From Gallibacterium faecale (GTDB lineage Bacteria > Pseudomonadota > Gammaproteobacteria > Enterobacterales > Pasteurellaceae): a stretch of DNA of 64,000 bases. Position 1 is the stretch's first letter, and each line of letters starts with the position of its first letter. Below, piece by piece: positions 43,693-53,291 of this stretch. The stretch covers positions 7,534 to 71,533 of the forward strand of contig NZ_JAQIBB010000090.1 of the NCBI RefSeq assembly GCF_027920745.1, given 5' to 3'. Under the pieces are notes generated by a model. The model saw nothing but the letters and a program-made list of their open reading frames with translations, had not been told where the DNA came from and did not search any database. Made by a program: the position numbers and the translations under genes.

Positions 43693-44595
43693 CTATTTCT
43701 GTGGCTGCTGGCTCTGTTCCTGGCGTTGTAATTCTTGACGTGCATTATCAATACTACGTTCCAATAAAGCACGTTTTGGATCATCTTTTGGTAATAATTG
43801 TAACATCATATTCCAACTGACAATCGCCATTTTAAAATCACCGCGTTGGAAACTATCAAACGCCAATAAACCTAATGCATCTGAATTAGTATGATCTTGA
43901 CGAATGACTTCCGATAACAATGTACGTCCTTTGCTATTATCGTTTTGATCTTGTGAAAACATCAAAATTCTTGCATAGGCTAATTTATAGGTCGGATCAT
44001 TAGGCATTAGCTGATAAGCTCTAGCATAAGCGTCCATCGCTAATTGTGCTTTATCAGTTGCCATTCCCATTTGTCCTAATAACCACCAGCGTTCTGCATT
44101 ATTTGGATTCTTTTGCAAATCCTGACGTAATGCCACAATAAATTGTTCTAACTCACTATCGGAAAGGGGTTTCTTTTGTTCATCTTGCAGACGTTCAAAT
44201 AATTGAGGCAATTTCTGATATGACTGTTCCAACATATCTTGCATCCGCCATGACCCTACTGCAAAATAACTTGCTCCAGCAATCGCCAATAACAATAAAA
44301 AAGCAGTTACAAACCAAACTTTGCCAAAATGTTGTTGCGACTCCTGTTGAGGCACAGCATGACTTGGAATATCGTTTAATAAGGTTTGTTGTAATTCTGT
44401 TTTTAATTGTTGTTCATTATCCAATAAGCCTTGTTCTGCAGCTTGTTCGATCTCTTTAATCCGATCGAAATAAAAAGCTTTATTAAATGAATCTCGTTGC
44501 ACACTTTTTTGCACATTTACTTTACGTAATAACGGAAAAAAGCAAATTAACGCAATAACTAACGTTAATCCTAATGCACTTAACCAAAAACTCAT
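43693..44595 (-). CDS. ccmI: Cytochrome c biogenesis protein CcmI (CycH, TPR)
   Basis: A 300-residue inner-membrane protein that presents apocytochrome c to the CcmF/CcmH haem lyase. Two N-terminal membrane helices (about 3-22 and 95-115) flank a cytosolic loop, and periplasmic TPR repeats include NAERWWLLGQMGMATDKAQLAMDAYARAYQLMP. It overlaps ccmH by 4 bases. It is the last gene of the ccm operon. Confidence 0.9.
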   Translation of the reverse strand: MSFWLSALGLTLVIALICFFPLLRKVNVQKSVQRDSFNKAFYFDRIKEIEQAAEQGLLDNEQQLKTELQQTLLNDIPSHAVPQQESQQHFGKVWFVTAFLLLLAIAGASYFAVGSWRMQDMLEQSYQKLPQLFERLQDEQKKPLSDSELEQFIVALRQDLQKNPNNAERWWLLGQMGMATDKAQLAMDAYARAYQLMPNDPTYKLAYARILMFSQDQNDNSKGRTLLSEVIRQDHTNSDALGLLAFDSFQRGDFKMAIVSWNMMLQLLPKDDPKRALLERSIDNARQELQRQEQSQQPQK

Positions 44596-45071
44596 TGATC
44601 TTTTTCCTTCTCTAATAATTGTTGCAAACGTGCTTGTTGCTCAGCATTCAAAGTGTCTTCTTCTGTTGGTTCTATTGGTAAAGATTGGCGTCTGCGTAAT
44701 AAAATCACAATACCAACCAACAATAATGCAACAGGTGCAATCCATAAAATAATGGTTCCTGCGGTTAATGGTGGGTCATAAGTAACAAAATTCCCATAAC
44801 GAGCAACCATATAATCGACAATTTCTTGTTTTGTTTTCCCTTGTTGCAGAAGCTCTAATACTTTCGCTCGCATATCAGTTGCCACCAATGCATTAGAATC
44901 CGCAATATTATTATTCTGACATTGTGGACAGCGTAGCTCTTGGGTTAATTGATGATAAGTTTGCTCCTCTGCTGTGGAACGAAAATGCAGCGCTTCAATC
45001 GCCGCAAAACTGGAGATACTCACCATAAAAATAGATACACTCACTAAGAGTTTCTTTATTTGGCTGAACAT
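44592..45071 (-). CDS. ccmH: Cytochrome c-type biogenesis protein CcmH
   Basis: A 159-residue membrane thiol-redox protein of the haem lyase complex. It has a signal-like N-terminus (ends FAA), the active site LRCPQCQ (Cys48, Cys51) and one C-terminal membrane helix around 100-120. The start at 45071 with a GGAGG site is used, giving a 16-base overlap with ccmG; an upstream in-frame ATG at 45122 would overlap more and lacks a good site. Confidence 0.92.
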   Translation of the reverse strand: MFSQIKKLLVSVSIFMVSISSFAAIEALHFRSTAEEQTYHQLTQELRCPQCQNNNIADSNALVATDMRAKVLELLQQGKTKQEIVDYMVARYGNFVTYDPPLTAGTIILWIAPVALLLVGIVILLRRRQSLPIEPTEEDTLNAEQQARLQQLLEKEKDQ

Positions 45072-45622
45072 ACTTCCTCCGCTGCATATTTTTGATAGAG
45101 AGGTTGTAATTTTTCTTGCCAAACTTGCTGATTTACATCACCTGCGTGGCGATAACGGATAATACCTCGGCAATCAATGACAAACGTTTCCGGTGCCCCA
45201 TATACACCAAGATCTAATCCGAAACTACCTTTTTGATCATCAATAACTTCTTGATAAGGATTACCTAAGTCACTCAGCCATTTTTTCGCTTTTTCAGGAT
45301 CATCTTTATAGTTGATCCCAATAATGGTAATACCTTGTTTAGCCAGTTGGTTTAAATATTCATGCTCCGCATAACAGGTTGGACACCATGTCGCCCAAAC
45401 ATTGAGTAATAACGGTTTGCCTTGTTTAAATAAACTAACTTGATACTGTTTTTGAGGATCAAACAGATCGACTGCTGTTGTAGTTAATGGAACTTCTTTT
45501 CCCACTAATGCAGATTCTAACGCTTTTGGATCATCGCCTTGAGCATTCCGAATCAACGCAACCATAGCCACAACAACAAACAAACCAAAGATAATTAAAG
45601 GAAGATATAATTTTTTATTCAT
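45056..45622 (-). CDS. ccmG: Thiol:disulfide interchange protein CcmG (DsbE)
   Basis: A 188-residue membrane-anchored periplasmic thioredoxin-like reductant for apocytochrome c. The N-terminal anchor is 7-25 and the active site W-C80-P-T-C83 lies in VWATWCPTCYAEH; the GAPETFVID loop contains the cis-proline. It overlaps ccmF by 8 bases. Confidence 0.94.
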   Translation of the reverse strand: MNKKLYLPLIIFGLFVVVAMVALIRNAQGDDPKALESALVGKEVPLTTTAVDLFDPQKQYQVSLFKQGKPLLLNVWATWCPTCYAEHEYLNQLAKQGITIIGINYKDDPEKAKKWLSDLGNPYQEVIDDQKGSFGLDLGVYGAPETFVIDCRGIIRYRHAGDVNQQVWQEKLQPLYQKYAAEEVCSAK

Positions 45623-47573
45623 GATTTACCCCTTTAATTAATTTACTGAAACGATAACGGCGATCAAACATACATAATCCACCACCGAGAGCCATCAACA
45701 AACCACCAAACCAGATCCAACGGATAAACGGTTTATAATATAAACGTACTGCCCAAGCACCATTATCTAAACGCTCACCTAGTGCTGCGTATAAATCTCT
45801 CGTAATACCACCATCAATAGCAGCTTCACTCATACTCATCCGACTCACTTGATAAAAACGTTTTTCTGCCGCTAATGTTGTAATCAATTTTTGCTGATTA
45901 CTGACTTCAATGACTGCAGTAGCACCGAGATAATTTGGTCCATTACTCTCTTTCACTTGGCTAAACTTAAAGTCATAACCTGCCACATTCACACTATCGC
46001 CCACATTCATTCGTACATCTTTCTCAATACTAAAGTTTTGGCTAAATGCAATACCAAATACCGTCACTGCAACGCCAATATGTGCTAAGAACATTCCCCA
46101 ATGTGATCGTGATAATTTACCTAGTCCTTGCCAGAAGTTAGTACGGTGGGTAGCGCGTTGTTGTAATTCATACAAACTTAATAAGGCAATAATGATGGTC
46201 ATCATCGTGCCAAGCACTACACTCACTGTAATACGATTCGCAATCACAAATGGTAAAGCAAAGCCTAATAACGCCATCACCACAACACTAATCACTACTG
46301 GCTTACGAATAGATGAAAATTGATCACGTCGCCATTTCACTAATGGTCCAATTCCCAACAATAACGAGAATGGCACCATAATAATTAAAAACATTTGATC
46401 AAAGAATGGTGCACCAATTGAGATTGATCCTAAACCTAACTGTTTATGAACTAATGGCAATAACGTTCCTAACACAACAACAGCTAATGCTGTCATTAAC
46501 AGTACGTTATTTAATAACAACATAGACTCTCTGGAATAACGTTGGTAGTTATCACGAGAACGGATCTCTTTGCCTTTATAAGCATATAAACTGAGTGAAC
46601 CACCAATAACCACCACTAAATAAGCGAGAATAAATAAGCCTCGTGTTGGATCAGATGCAAATGCGTGTACAGAAACCAAAATGCCTGAACGTACTAAGAA
46701 TGTTCCTAACAGACACAATGAGAAGACTAAAATCGCTAGAAGTACCGTCCACGCTTTAAAACTACCGCGTTTCTCGGTTACCGCTAATGAGTGTAATAAC
46801 GCTGTTCCTGCTAACCATGGCATAAATGAAGCGTTTTCAACGGGATCCCAGAACCACCAGCCACCCCAGCCAAGTTCATAATAAGCCCACCAAGAACCTA
46901 ATACGATCCCCAAAGTAAGGAAACACCAAGCAGCTAAAGTCCAAGGTCTAGACCATCTTGCCCAAGCCGTATCCAAATTACCACTCATCAAGGAAGCAAT
47001 AGAAAACGCAAATGCAACAGAAAAACCAACATACCCCATATACAATAATGGTGGATGGAAAATCAAACCAATATCCTGCAACATTGGATTTAACTCTTTA
47101 CCATCAACTGGAAAATCAGGGAAAGTGCGTGAAAACGGATTTGAGGCAAAGATCACAAAGACTAAAAAGCCAATACTGATCATTCCCATTACTGCTAGAA
47201 CTCGAGCTACAGATTCCTGCGGTAACTGACGGCTAAAAATTGCCACAGCTAGGCTCCAGCAGCTTAATAACCAGATCCATAATAGAAGTGATCCTTCATG
47301 TGAACCCCATACTGCTGACAAACGATAATAGATTGGTAGCTGGCTATTTGAGTTATTCACGATATATTGCACACTAAAATCATTGATCGCAAATAAATAC
47401 ATCAAACCAAAAAATGCAAAGGATAGGCTCAGAAATAATCCCCATGCCATTGGTCTGGCCAAGGCAATTAATAATGGATTATTTTGTCGTACTCCCCAGA
47501 GAGGGACGATTGTCAATAAAATCGCAATCGCTAATGCTAGAGCTAAAGCATAGTTCCCTAATTCAGCGATCAT
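45615..47573 (-). CDS. ccmF: Haem lyase subunit CcmF
   Basis: A 652-residue integral membrane protein with many helices. The tryptophan-rich haem-binding WWD segment is GWGGWWFWDPVENASFMPW (about 235-255). It transfers haem from CcmE to apocytochrome c. Histidine-bearing periplasmic loops expected in the family are present. It overlaps ccmE by 4 bases. Confidence 0.95.
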   Translation of the reverse strand: MIAELGNYALALALAIAILLTIVPLWGVRQNNPLLIALARPMAWGLFLSLSFAFFGLMYLFAINDFSVQYIVNNSNSQLPIYYRLSAVWGSHEGSLLLWIWLLSCWSLAVAIFSRQLPQESVARVLAVMGMISIGFLVFVIFASNPFSRTFPDFPVDGKELNPMLQDIGLIFHPPLLYMGYVGFSVAFAFSIASLMSGNLDTAWARWSRPWTLAAWCFLTLGIVLGSWWAYYELGWGGWWFWDPVENASFMPWLAGTALLHSLAVTEKRGSFKAWTVLLAILVFSLCLLGTFLVRSGILVSVHAFASDPTRGLFILAYLVVVIGGSLSLYAYKGKEIRSRDNYQRYSRESMLLLNNVLLMTALAVVVLGTLLPLVHKQLGLGSISIGAPFFDQMFLIIMVPFSLLLGIGPLVKWRRDQFSSIRKPVVISVVVMALLGFALPFVIANRITVSVVLGTMMTIIIALLSLYELQQRATHRTNFWQGLGKLSRSHWGMFLAHIGVAVTVFGIAFSQNFSIEKDVRMNVGDSVNVAGYDFKFSQVKESNGPNYLGATAVIEVSNQQKLITTLAAEKRFYQVSRMSMSEAAIDGGITRDLYAALGERLDNGAWAVRLYYKPFIRWIWFGGLLMALGGGLCMFDRRYRFSKLIKGVNHE

Positions 47574-48106
47574 TTTTTCTCCTCTGTTTTTTGTTGTTCT
47601 AGCTGCATTTTGTCACGCTCAGATTCGCTTGTAAGATCTTTAGCTGATACGCCCATTGGATTATGCACTTTCTTCATCTGTTCGCCTAACTCAGGTGGTA
47701 CATAATTTTCATCATGTTTCGCTAATACTTCACTAGCCACTAAAGTCGTTGGATCTTTTAAGGTGCCTTGGGCAACAATACCTTGTCCCTCACGGAATAG
47801 ATCTGGCAAAATTCCCTCATACTCCACATCAATTGACGGTCCAATATCATTTAATTTAAATTTCACCTTTAGACTATTTGGATCACGGACTACTGAACCA
47901 TCTACAACCATCCCCCCAACGCGAATTCGTTGGCCCGGCTCAGGTTTCTGTTCTGCATCATTATTCTTGCCATAAATAACTTCACTCGGGGTATAGAAAA
48001 GGTCAATATTCTGACGTAATGCATATAACATTAACCCAGCAGCAATACTAATGCCTATTACCACAAATAATACTAAATACAATCTTGATTTACGGCGTGG
48101 GTTCAT
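47570..48106 (-). CDS. ccmE: Haem chaperone CcmE
   Basis: A 178-residue periplasmic OB-fold protein with an N-terminal anchor (10-30). The covalent haem site is His131 in AKHDENYVPPE with Tyr135. A charged flexible tail follows. It overlaps ccmD by 4 bases. Confidence 0.95.
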   Translation of the reverse strand: MNPRRKSRLYLVLFVVIGISIAAGLMLYALRQNIDLFYTPSEVIYGKNNDAEQKPEPGQRIRVGGMVVDGSVVRDPNSLKVKFKLNDIGPSIDVEYEGILPDLFREGQGIVAQGTLKDPTTLVASEVLAKHDENYVPPELGEQMKKVHNPMGVSAKDLTSESERDKMQLEQQKTEEKK

Positions 48107-48315
48107 AGACTGTTCTCCATTGTCTTATGTTGTTTAATTCGTTGTTGGCGTTGCATCTCTTTATTCACTTCTGACAAAATTTTCTTTTTGCCACGATGAC
48201 TAGTAATAACTAACAAAAGAATGGCAACGAATGAAATTCCATAAGAGAGCCACACATAAAAACCGTGTTGCCCCATTTGCCAAAAGGCACTCCAACTATC
48301 AAAAAATGGTGTCAT
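48103..48315 (-). CDS. ccmD: Haem exporter protein CcmD
   Basis: A 70-residue single-pass membrane peptide with helix about 18-36 (VWLSYGISFVAILLLVI) and a basic cytosolic tail. It helps release haem-loaded CcmE from CcmABC. Size and operon position are diagnostic. Confidence 0.9.
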   Translation of the reverse strand: MTPFFDSWSAFWQMGQHGFYVWLSYGISFVAILLLVITSHRGKKKILSEVNKEMQRQQRIKQHKTMENSL

Positions 48316-48331
48316 TTTATTATTCCTTTCG

Positions 48332-49069
48332 TTAATTTTTTTGTGCTAACGCCTGTACCCAAGCTCGTTTCTTATCCGCATTAAGCAGCTCATTACGATA
48401 ACGCACTACACTTAAATAAATGCTCAATAACATAAAGCCTAAAATGGCTAATAACAGTGGGATCAACATTTCTGTTGCAATAGATGGTTTCTCAAACTTA
48501 GTAATACTTGCCCCTTGGTGTAAGGTATTCCACCACTGCACAGAGAAATGAATAATCGGCAAATTAATTACGCCAACAATGGATAAAATCCCCGCTGCTT
48601 TTGCCCCAATTGCTTTATCTTGGAACGCACTATATAACGCAATCACACCAAAATAGAGGAATAACAGAATTAATTCAGAGGTTAAACGAGCATCCCATAC
48701 CCACCAAGTTCCCCAAGTTGGTTTACCCCATACAGCACCTGTTACTAAAGCAAGAAAGGTTAATAATGCTCCAACAGGTGCCATTGCGACCATTGCCAAG
48801 TTAGCTTGTTTAATTTGCCACACTAATGCGACAAGCGCTGCTACGGCCATTGAAGCATAAATACCCATTGACCAAATTGCTGTTGGCACATGAATATACA
48901 TAATGCGGAAGCTATTTCCTTGTTGATAATCAGCTGGTGCAAACGCTAAGCCCCACACTAAAGCGACTATTAATACCAGCAAACTACAAACTCCCAACAG
49001 CGGAGCTAACTTTCCACAAATACGATATTGTGTTTCAGGTTTTGCGTATGGATGCAACCATTTCCACAT
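48332..49069 (-). CDS. ccmC: Haem-handling membrane protein CcmC
   Basis: A 245-residue protein with six membrane helices and the WWD motif WGTWWVWDARLTSE. It loads haem on CcmE. It lies 20 bases after ccmB and 16 bases before ccmD. Confidence 0.95.
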   Translation of the reverse strand: MWKWLHPYAKPETQYRICGKLAPLLGVCSLLVLIVALVWGLAFAPADYQQGNSFRIMYIHVPTAIWSMGIYASMAVAALVALVWQIKQANLAMVAMAPVGALLTFLALVTGAVWGKPTWGTWWVWDARLTSELILLFLYFGVIALYSAFQDKAIGAKAAGILSIVGVINLPIIHFSVQWWNTLHQGASITKFEKPSIATEMLIPLLLAILGFMLLSIYLSVVRYRNELLNADKKRAWVQALAQKN

Positions 49070-49089
49070 AATCTTTTACCCTATATTTA

Positions 49090-49752
49090 TTAATGCAAAC
49101 TGACTCTCAGTGCTGCAGCAACCGCAAACGGACAACTTACTAAAGCCAACACCAACATTGCTGCTAAGATTGCTAACTGCCCACCATAACCTAAATGAAG
49201 TGCAGCTGAATCTAATACCGCAGCAGTAAAAATTAAAACTGGAATAAATAATGGCACCACCAATAAGCTCAATAATACGCCGCCTTTACGTAAACCAACG
49301 GTTAACGCTACGCCTACTGCCCCAATGCAACTTAAAATTGGTGTACCAATAAAGAGGGTTTGGACTAACGCCCACCATACCTCAATATCTAATGAGAGTA
49401 ATAATCCTGCGATTGGTGATAATAAAATCAACGGAAATCCTGTTAATAGCCAATGTGAAAAGATTTTCGCTAATGCCGTCATCGATAACGGAATTGGCAA
49501 TAATAGAAGTTGCTCTAACGAACCATCCAAATAGTCATCTTTAAATAGACGCTCAAATGAAAGTAAAGCAGATAATAAAGCAGCTACCCAAACAATACCG
49601 GGAGCAATCCGAGAGAGTAATTGTGGTTCTGGTCCAACAACCAACGGAAAAAGCGTAATCACAATTAAAAAAAACCACAGTGGATTTAAAATCTCACTGG
49701 GTTTACGCATCGCAATCTGTAATTCTCGTTTGATTATTTCGTAAAAAATCAT
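49090..49752 (-). CDS. ccmB: Haem exporter protein CcmB
   Basis: A 220-residue ABC permease with six helices, partner of CcmA. The family motif DDYLDGSLEQLLLLP is present. It follows ccmA by 6 bases. Confidence 0.94.
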   Translation of the reverse strand: MIFYEIIKRELQIAMRKPSEILNPLWFFLIVITLFPLVVGPEPQLLSRIAPGIVWVAALLSALLSFERLFKDDYLDGSLEQLLLLPIPLSMTALAKIFSHWLLTGFPLILLSPIAGLLLSLDIEVWWALVQTLFIGTPILSCIGAVGVALTVGLRKGGVLLSLLVVPLFIPVLIFTAAVLDSAALHLGYGGQLAILAAMLVLALVSCPFAVAAALRVSLH

Positions 49753-49758
49753 TTTGCT

Positions 49759-50406
49759 CTATTCTGTTTCAATAAATTTATATTTCTCTAATTGTACTCT
49801 TTGCACAATGTCACTCGGTACATCTTGATGGCTAGTAATAATGACAATACCACCTTGACTTGCATGAAACTCAAATAAATGCGTCAATACCTGTACACCA
49901 CGTTTATCAATCGTATTAAACGGTTCATCTAAAATCCATAATGGTGCAGTCGAAAGCCATAAACGAGCTAAAGAAACACGTTTATGCTGCCCAGCAGACA
50001 ACTGACTGGCTGGAATATCTTCGTAACCTAATAAACCAACTACCTGCAATGTTTCCCATAACACTTCTGCTTGTTGGCGGCTCGTTGTTGTCTTTTGAAA
50101 AAAATGAAGATTTTCCCAAGCACTTAATTCTGGTTTAATTCCTGCTTGATGACCTAAAAATAGCAAATTTGCATTAAATTCATCTTGTTGCTGCAAAATC
50201 GGTTGGTTATTCCAAAGAACTTCGCCTTTTCTCGGACGAGAAAGTCCACTTAAAGCCCGAAGTAAAGTCGTTTTACCAACACCATTATGACCTTCAATTT
50301 GTACAAAATCACCACTTTGAAATTGAAGATTAAGATCAGCAAATAAAATACGATCTCCTCGTTGGCAACTTAAATCATTTACCTGTAACTGATTGATTGA
50401 ATTCAT
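49759..50406 (-). CDS. ccmA: Haem exporter ATP-binding protein CcmA
   Basis: A 215-residue ABC ATPase that uses ATP to release haem-loaded CcmE. Walker A GHNGVGKTT (39-47), signature LSAGQ and Walker B LWILDEP are present. The start at 50406 matches family length; an in-frame ATG at 50457 would add 17 unconserved residues. It opens the nine-gene ccm operon. The 295 bases upstream up to xylR carry the presumed promoter but no clear box. Confidence 0.93.
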   Translation of the reverse strand: MNSINQLQVNDLSCQRGDRILFADLNLQFQSGDFVQIEGHNGVGKTTLLRALSGLSRPRKGEVLWNNQPILQQQDEFNANLLFLGHQAGIKPELSAWENLHFFQKTTTSRQQAEVLWETLQVVGLLGYEDIPASQLSAGQHKRVSLARLWLSTAPLWILDEPFNTIDKRGVQVLTHLFEFHASQGGIVIITSHQDVPSDIVQRVQLEKYKFIETE

Positions 50407-50701
50407 ATATTTACTGCTGGCTGACTTGATTAATTTAACGGAGCAGAATTCTAACATAAGCAGGCAGGAGGTGGTATTTTTATCTAAACCTCATTTATAC
50501 CCATTTAGTAGTAAAAATTACAAAATAAACGGTTAAAAATAGAGGTAACTATTTGATAAATAAAAATATTTACTATAAAACCCATTTCACTTTTTTTTGA
50601 TCTATCGCAAGGGTAGGTAATTAAGTTTATTTTGTCTTACCACATTTAATATCATCAAAATCAAGCACACTATTATTTAGTTTAACTTCATTAAAATGGT
50701 T

Positions 50702-51886
50702 CTAAATCACTAAATCTGGCTGATATTGTGCTCGATATTCATTTGGTGTTTGTTGAAATTCTTTTTTAAACACAAAATAGAAATATTGAACTGACGGATA
50801 ACCGCACACTTCCGCAATCTCTTGAATTGCAATTTGCGTATCACTCAATAACTGTTTCGCTTTATTCATTTTTTCTTCGTGTAAGACTTGGTGAATCGTC
50901 TTTCCTGTTTCCGTACGGAAACGATTTTCCAAGTTTGAACGCGAAGCTTTAACATAATCCAACACTTGTTCTACTTTAATACCTGAACAAGCGTGTAAAC
51001 GGATATAATGCAACGCTTGAATAACTAATGGATCTTGAATCGAACGATAGTCCGTAGAAGTTCTTGCCTCTACTCTTAATGGCGCAATCAGCAGCGGAGT
51101 ATGCTTAATTGGACGCTGTTCAATCAAGGCGTGTAATAATTTTGCCGCTTGATAGCCCATATTTTTTGTTCCTTGTCGTACAGAGGAGAGTGGGACGCGG
51201 GAAAAGGCTTGAATTAACTCTTCATTATCAATGCCAATAATACATAGCTGATCTGGAATAGGAATATCTAATAGATCGCAAGTTTGTAATAGATGTCTTG
51301 CTCGTGCATCAGTGACGGCAATAATACCTGTATGTTTAGGCAAAGATAATAACCATTCGCTTAGCTCTTGTTGGGCTTGCTGCCAATTTTCAGCGTGGGT
51401 TTCATACCCTAAATAAATTTCAGGTTGATAATTATTGTTTGCCATAATCCGTTCAAATACCATTCTCCGTTCGGTTGACCAGTGTTGAAAACCGGGATCG
51501 GGCAAACCGTAAAAGGCAAAATGGTTAATTCCTTTACGTTGTAAATGCTCAAAGGCATATTGCAAAATTGCATTATTATCGGTAGCGACATAAGGGATAT
51601 TCGGTGGGTAATTTTTTTCATCTTGATAAGAGCTACCTACTGCTACCACAGGAATACGGCTATTTAGCAACTCTTTTGCTAATCGAGGATCATCAAAATC
51701 AGCAATAATACCATCTAAATTTTGTGGATCTAACGCAAGTTCACGATGCACAAAGTCATCTTCTAAGAATACATTCCAAGAAACTCTAGAGGTTTGAATA
51801 TATTCGCCAATGCCACTCATCACTTCACGATCGTAAACCTTATTTGCATTAAAAAATAAAGCAATTTGATAATAGGACTTTGACAT
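50702..51886 (-). CDS. xylR: Xylose operon regulator XylR (AraC family)
   Basis: A 394-residue activator. The N-terminal 280 residues have a LacI/periplasmic-binding fold for D-xylose (DGIIADFDDP, GIIAVTDARARHLL, CIIGIDNEE). The C-terminal 100 residues hold two AraC-type helix-turn-helix motifs (EIAEVCGYPSVQYFYFVFKKEFQQTPNEYR). Length and layout match E. coli XylR (392). No xylose transport or isomerase gene is in the window, and xylB at 56356 is truncated. It may be an orphan unless the xyl genes are elsewhere. Confidence 0.92.
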   Translation of the reverse strand: MSKSYYQIALFFNANKVYDREVMSGIGEYIQTSRVSWNVFLEDDFVHRELALDPQNLDGIIADFDDPRLAKELLNSRIPVVAVGSSYQDEKNYPPNIPYVATDNNAILQYAFEHLQRKGINHFAFYGLPDPGFQHWSTERRMVFERIMANNNYQPEIYLGYETHAENWQQAQQELSEWLLSLPKHTGIIAVTDARARHLLQTCDLLDIPIPDQLCIIGIDNEELIQAFSRVPLSSVRQGTKNMGYQAAKLLHALIEQRPIKHTPLLIAPLRVEARTSTDYRSIQDPLVIQALHYIRLHACSGIKVEQVLDYVKASRSNLENRFRTETGKTIHQVLHEEKMNKAKQLLSDTQIAIQEIAEVCGYPSVQYFYFVFKKEFQQTPNEYRAQYQPDLVI

Positions 51887-51938
51887 AATCCCTCCTTTGA
51901 GAATACAAAAATGTAAAAATCTAATGAATTAGTTCAGA

Positions 51939-53288
51939 TCACTCCTTGATCTGCTCGACCACACTCACAATCTGCCCATCAGCAGTTCTAGTAATTAAAG
52001 ATTGTCCAACATTCACTTGTTGCACACTACTTACTACCTGCTGTTCTTCGGTCATTGTCACGGTATAACCACGCTGTAATACTTTTAACGGGCTAACACT
52101 GTCTAACCGTCCACTTAATTGAGCAAATTGATAGCGTCGCTGTTGTAATAACCCTTTTAATGCTGCATTTAAACGAAATTGCCACTGCTGTAATGCTTGT
52201 CGTTGTAACTGAATATTCGCTGGCAGCGGCACCTGCCATAAACGTTGTTGTAATCGTTGGTGCCGTTGTTTTTGTTGCTGTAAGTAAAGCTGAATACTCT
52301 TATATAATCGTGTTTGCAAATAAAGATAATGCTGTTTCTGTAAGGCTAATCGTGCCTGTGGATGTTGATTTTGCAAACGCAAAGTCACTCTTTCCAACCG
52401 TTGTTGGCATAAGGCAAATAGACGTGAAAAAGCGTTTTCTAAACGTTGCTGTAAATAATCGATCTTTTGCCATAACTCTTTTTGATCTCGGCTTAGAAGC
52501 TCTGCTGCGGCAGAAGGCGTTGAGGCACGTAAATCTGCCACAAAATCTGCAATAGTCACATCGGTTTCATGACCTACTGCACTAATAATTGGAATTGTCG
52601 AAGCAAAAATCGCTCTTGCGACAATTTCTTCATTAAAACACCACAGATCTTCTAATGAACCACCGCCACGTCCAACAATTAACACATCACACTCTTGGCG
52701 AAGATTCGCAATTTCAATACTGCGAACAATGTCCGCTGCGGCTTCTTTCCCTTGCACTAGAGTAGGATAAATAATTACCTCTAGACAGGGGTTTCTACGG
52801 CGTAAAATCTGTAAGATATCGTGTAAGACGGCACCACTTGATGAAGTAATCACGCCAATCCGTTGGCAAATTTGTGGTAAAGGTTGTTTCCATTGCTGTG
52901 CAAATAGCCCTTCTGCTGCCAACTTCATTTTTAGCCGTTCAAACTCTTGCTGTAATAAGCCTTCTCCCGCAGGCTGCATACTCTCCACAATAATTTGGTA
53001 ATCACCTCGAGGTTCATACAAGCTAACACTTGCGCGAACTAATACTTGCATCCCATTTTGTGGTTTAAATGCAACGCGTAAATTACGCATTTTAAACATA
53101 GCTGCCCGCACCTGAGCATCATTATCTTTTAACGTGAAATACCAATGCCCGGATACAGGTTGTGAAAAATTAGAGATTTCTCCCGTTAGCCACACTGCGC
53201 CTAACTCTTGTTCTAACAGCGTTTTGGCACAACGGTTTAATTGGCTCACTGATAAAATACTTGGACGATTATCCAGATTCATTAGCAT
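51939..53288 (-). CDS. xseA: Exodeoxyribonuclease VII large subunit
   Basis: A 449-residue large subunit of the single-strand exonuclease. It has an N-terminal OB fold (LNRCAKTLLEQELGAVWLTGEISN), the catalytic part with GVITSSSGAVLHDI, GRGGGSLEDLWCFNEE and AVGHETDVTIADFVADLRASTPSAAAEL, and a long Gln/Arg-rich coiled coil (about 270-380). The start may be 53288 or 53282. The small subunit gene xseB is not in the window. It follows roxA by 3 bases. Confidence 0.95.
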   Translation of the reverse strand: MLMNLDNRPSILSVSQLNRCAKTLLEQELGAVWLTGEISNFSQPVSGHWYFTLKDNDAQVRAAMFKMRNLRVAFKPQNGMQVLVRASVSLYEPRGDYQIIVESMQPAGEGLLQQEFERLKMKLAAEGLFAQQWKQPLPQICQRIGVITSSSGAVLHDILQILRRRNPCLEVIIYPTLVQGKEAAADIVRSIEIANLRQECDVLIVGRGGGSLEDLWCFNEEIVARAIFASTIPIISAVGHETDVTIADFVADLRASTPSAAAELLSRDQKELWQKIDYLQQRLENAFSRLFALCQQRLERVTLRLQNQHPQARLALQKQHYLYLQTRLYKSIQLYLQQQKQRHQRLQQRLWQVPLPANIQLQRQALQQWQFRLNAALKGLLQQRRYQFAQLSGRLDSVSPLKVLQRGYTVTMTEEQQVVSSVQQVNVGQSLITRTADGQIVSVVEQIKE

Positions 53289-53291
53289 AAA

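Noticed and set aside
52160..52555. Plus-strand open frame of 131 codons inside xseA
   Set aside because: It lies antisense to the coiled-coil part of xseA, whose Gln/Leu-rich codons leave few stops on the other strand. No ribosome site or family match.
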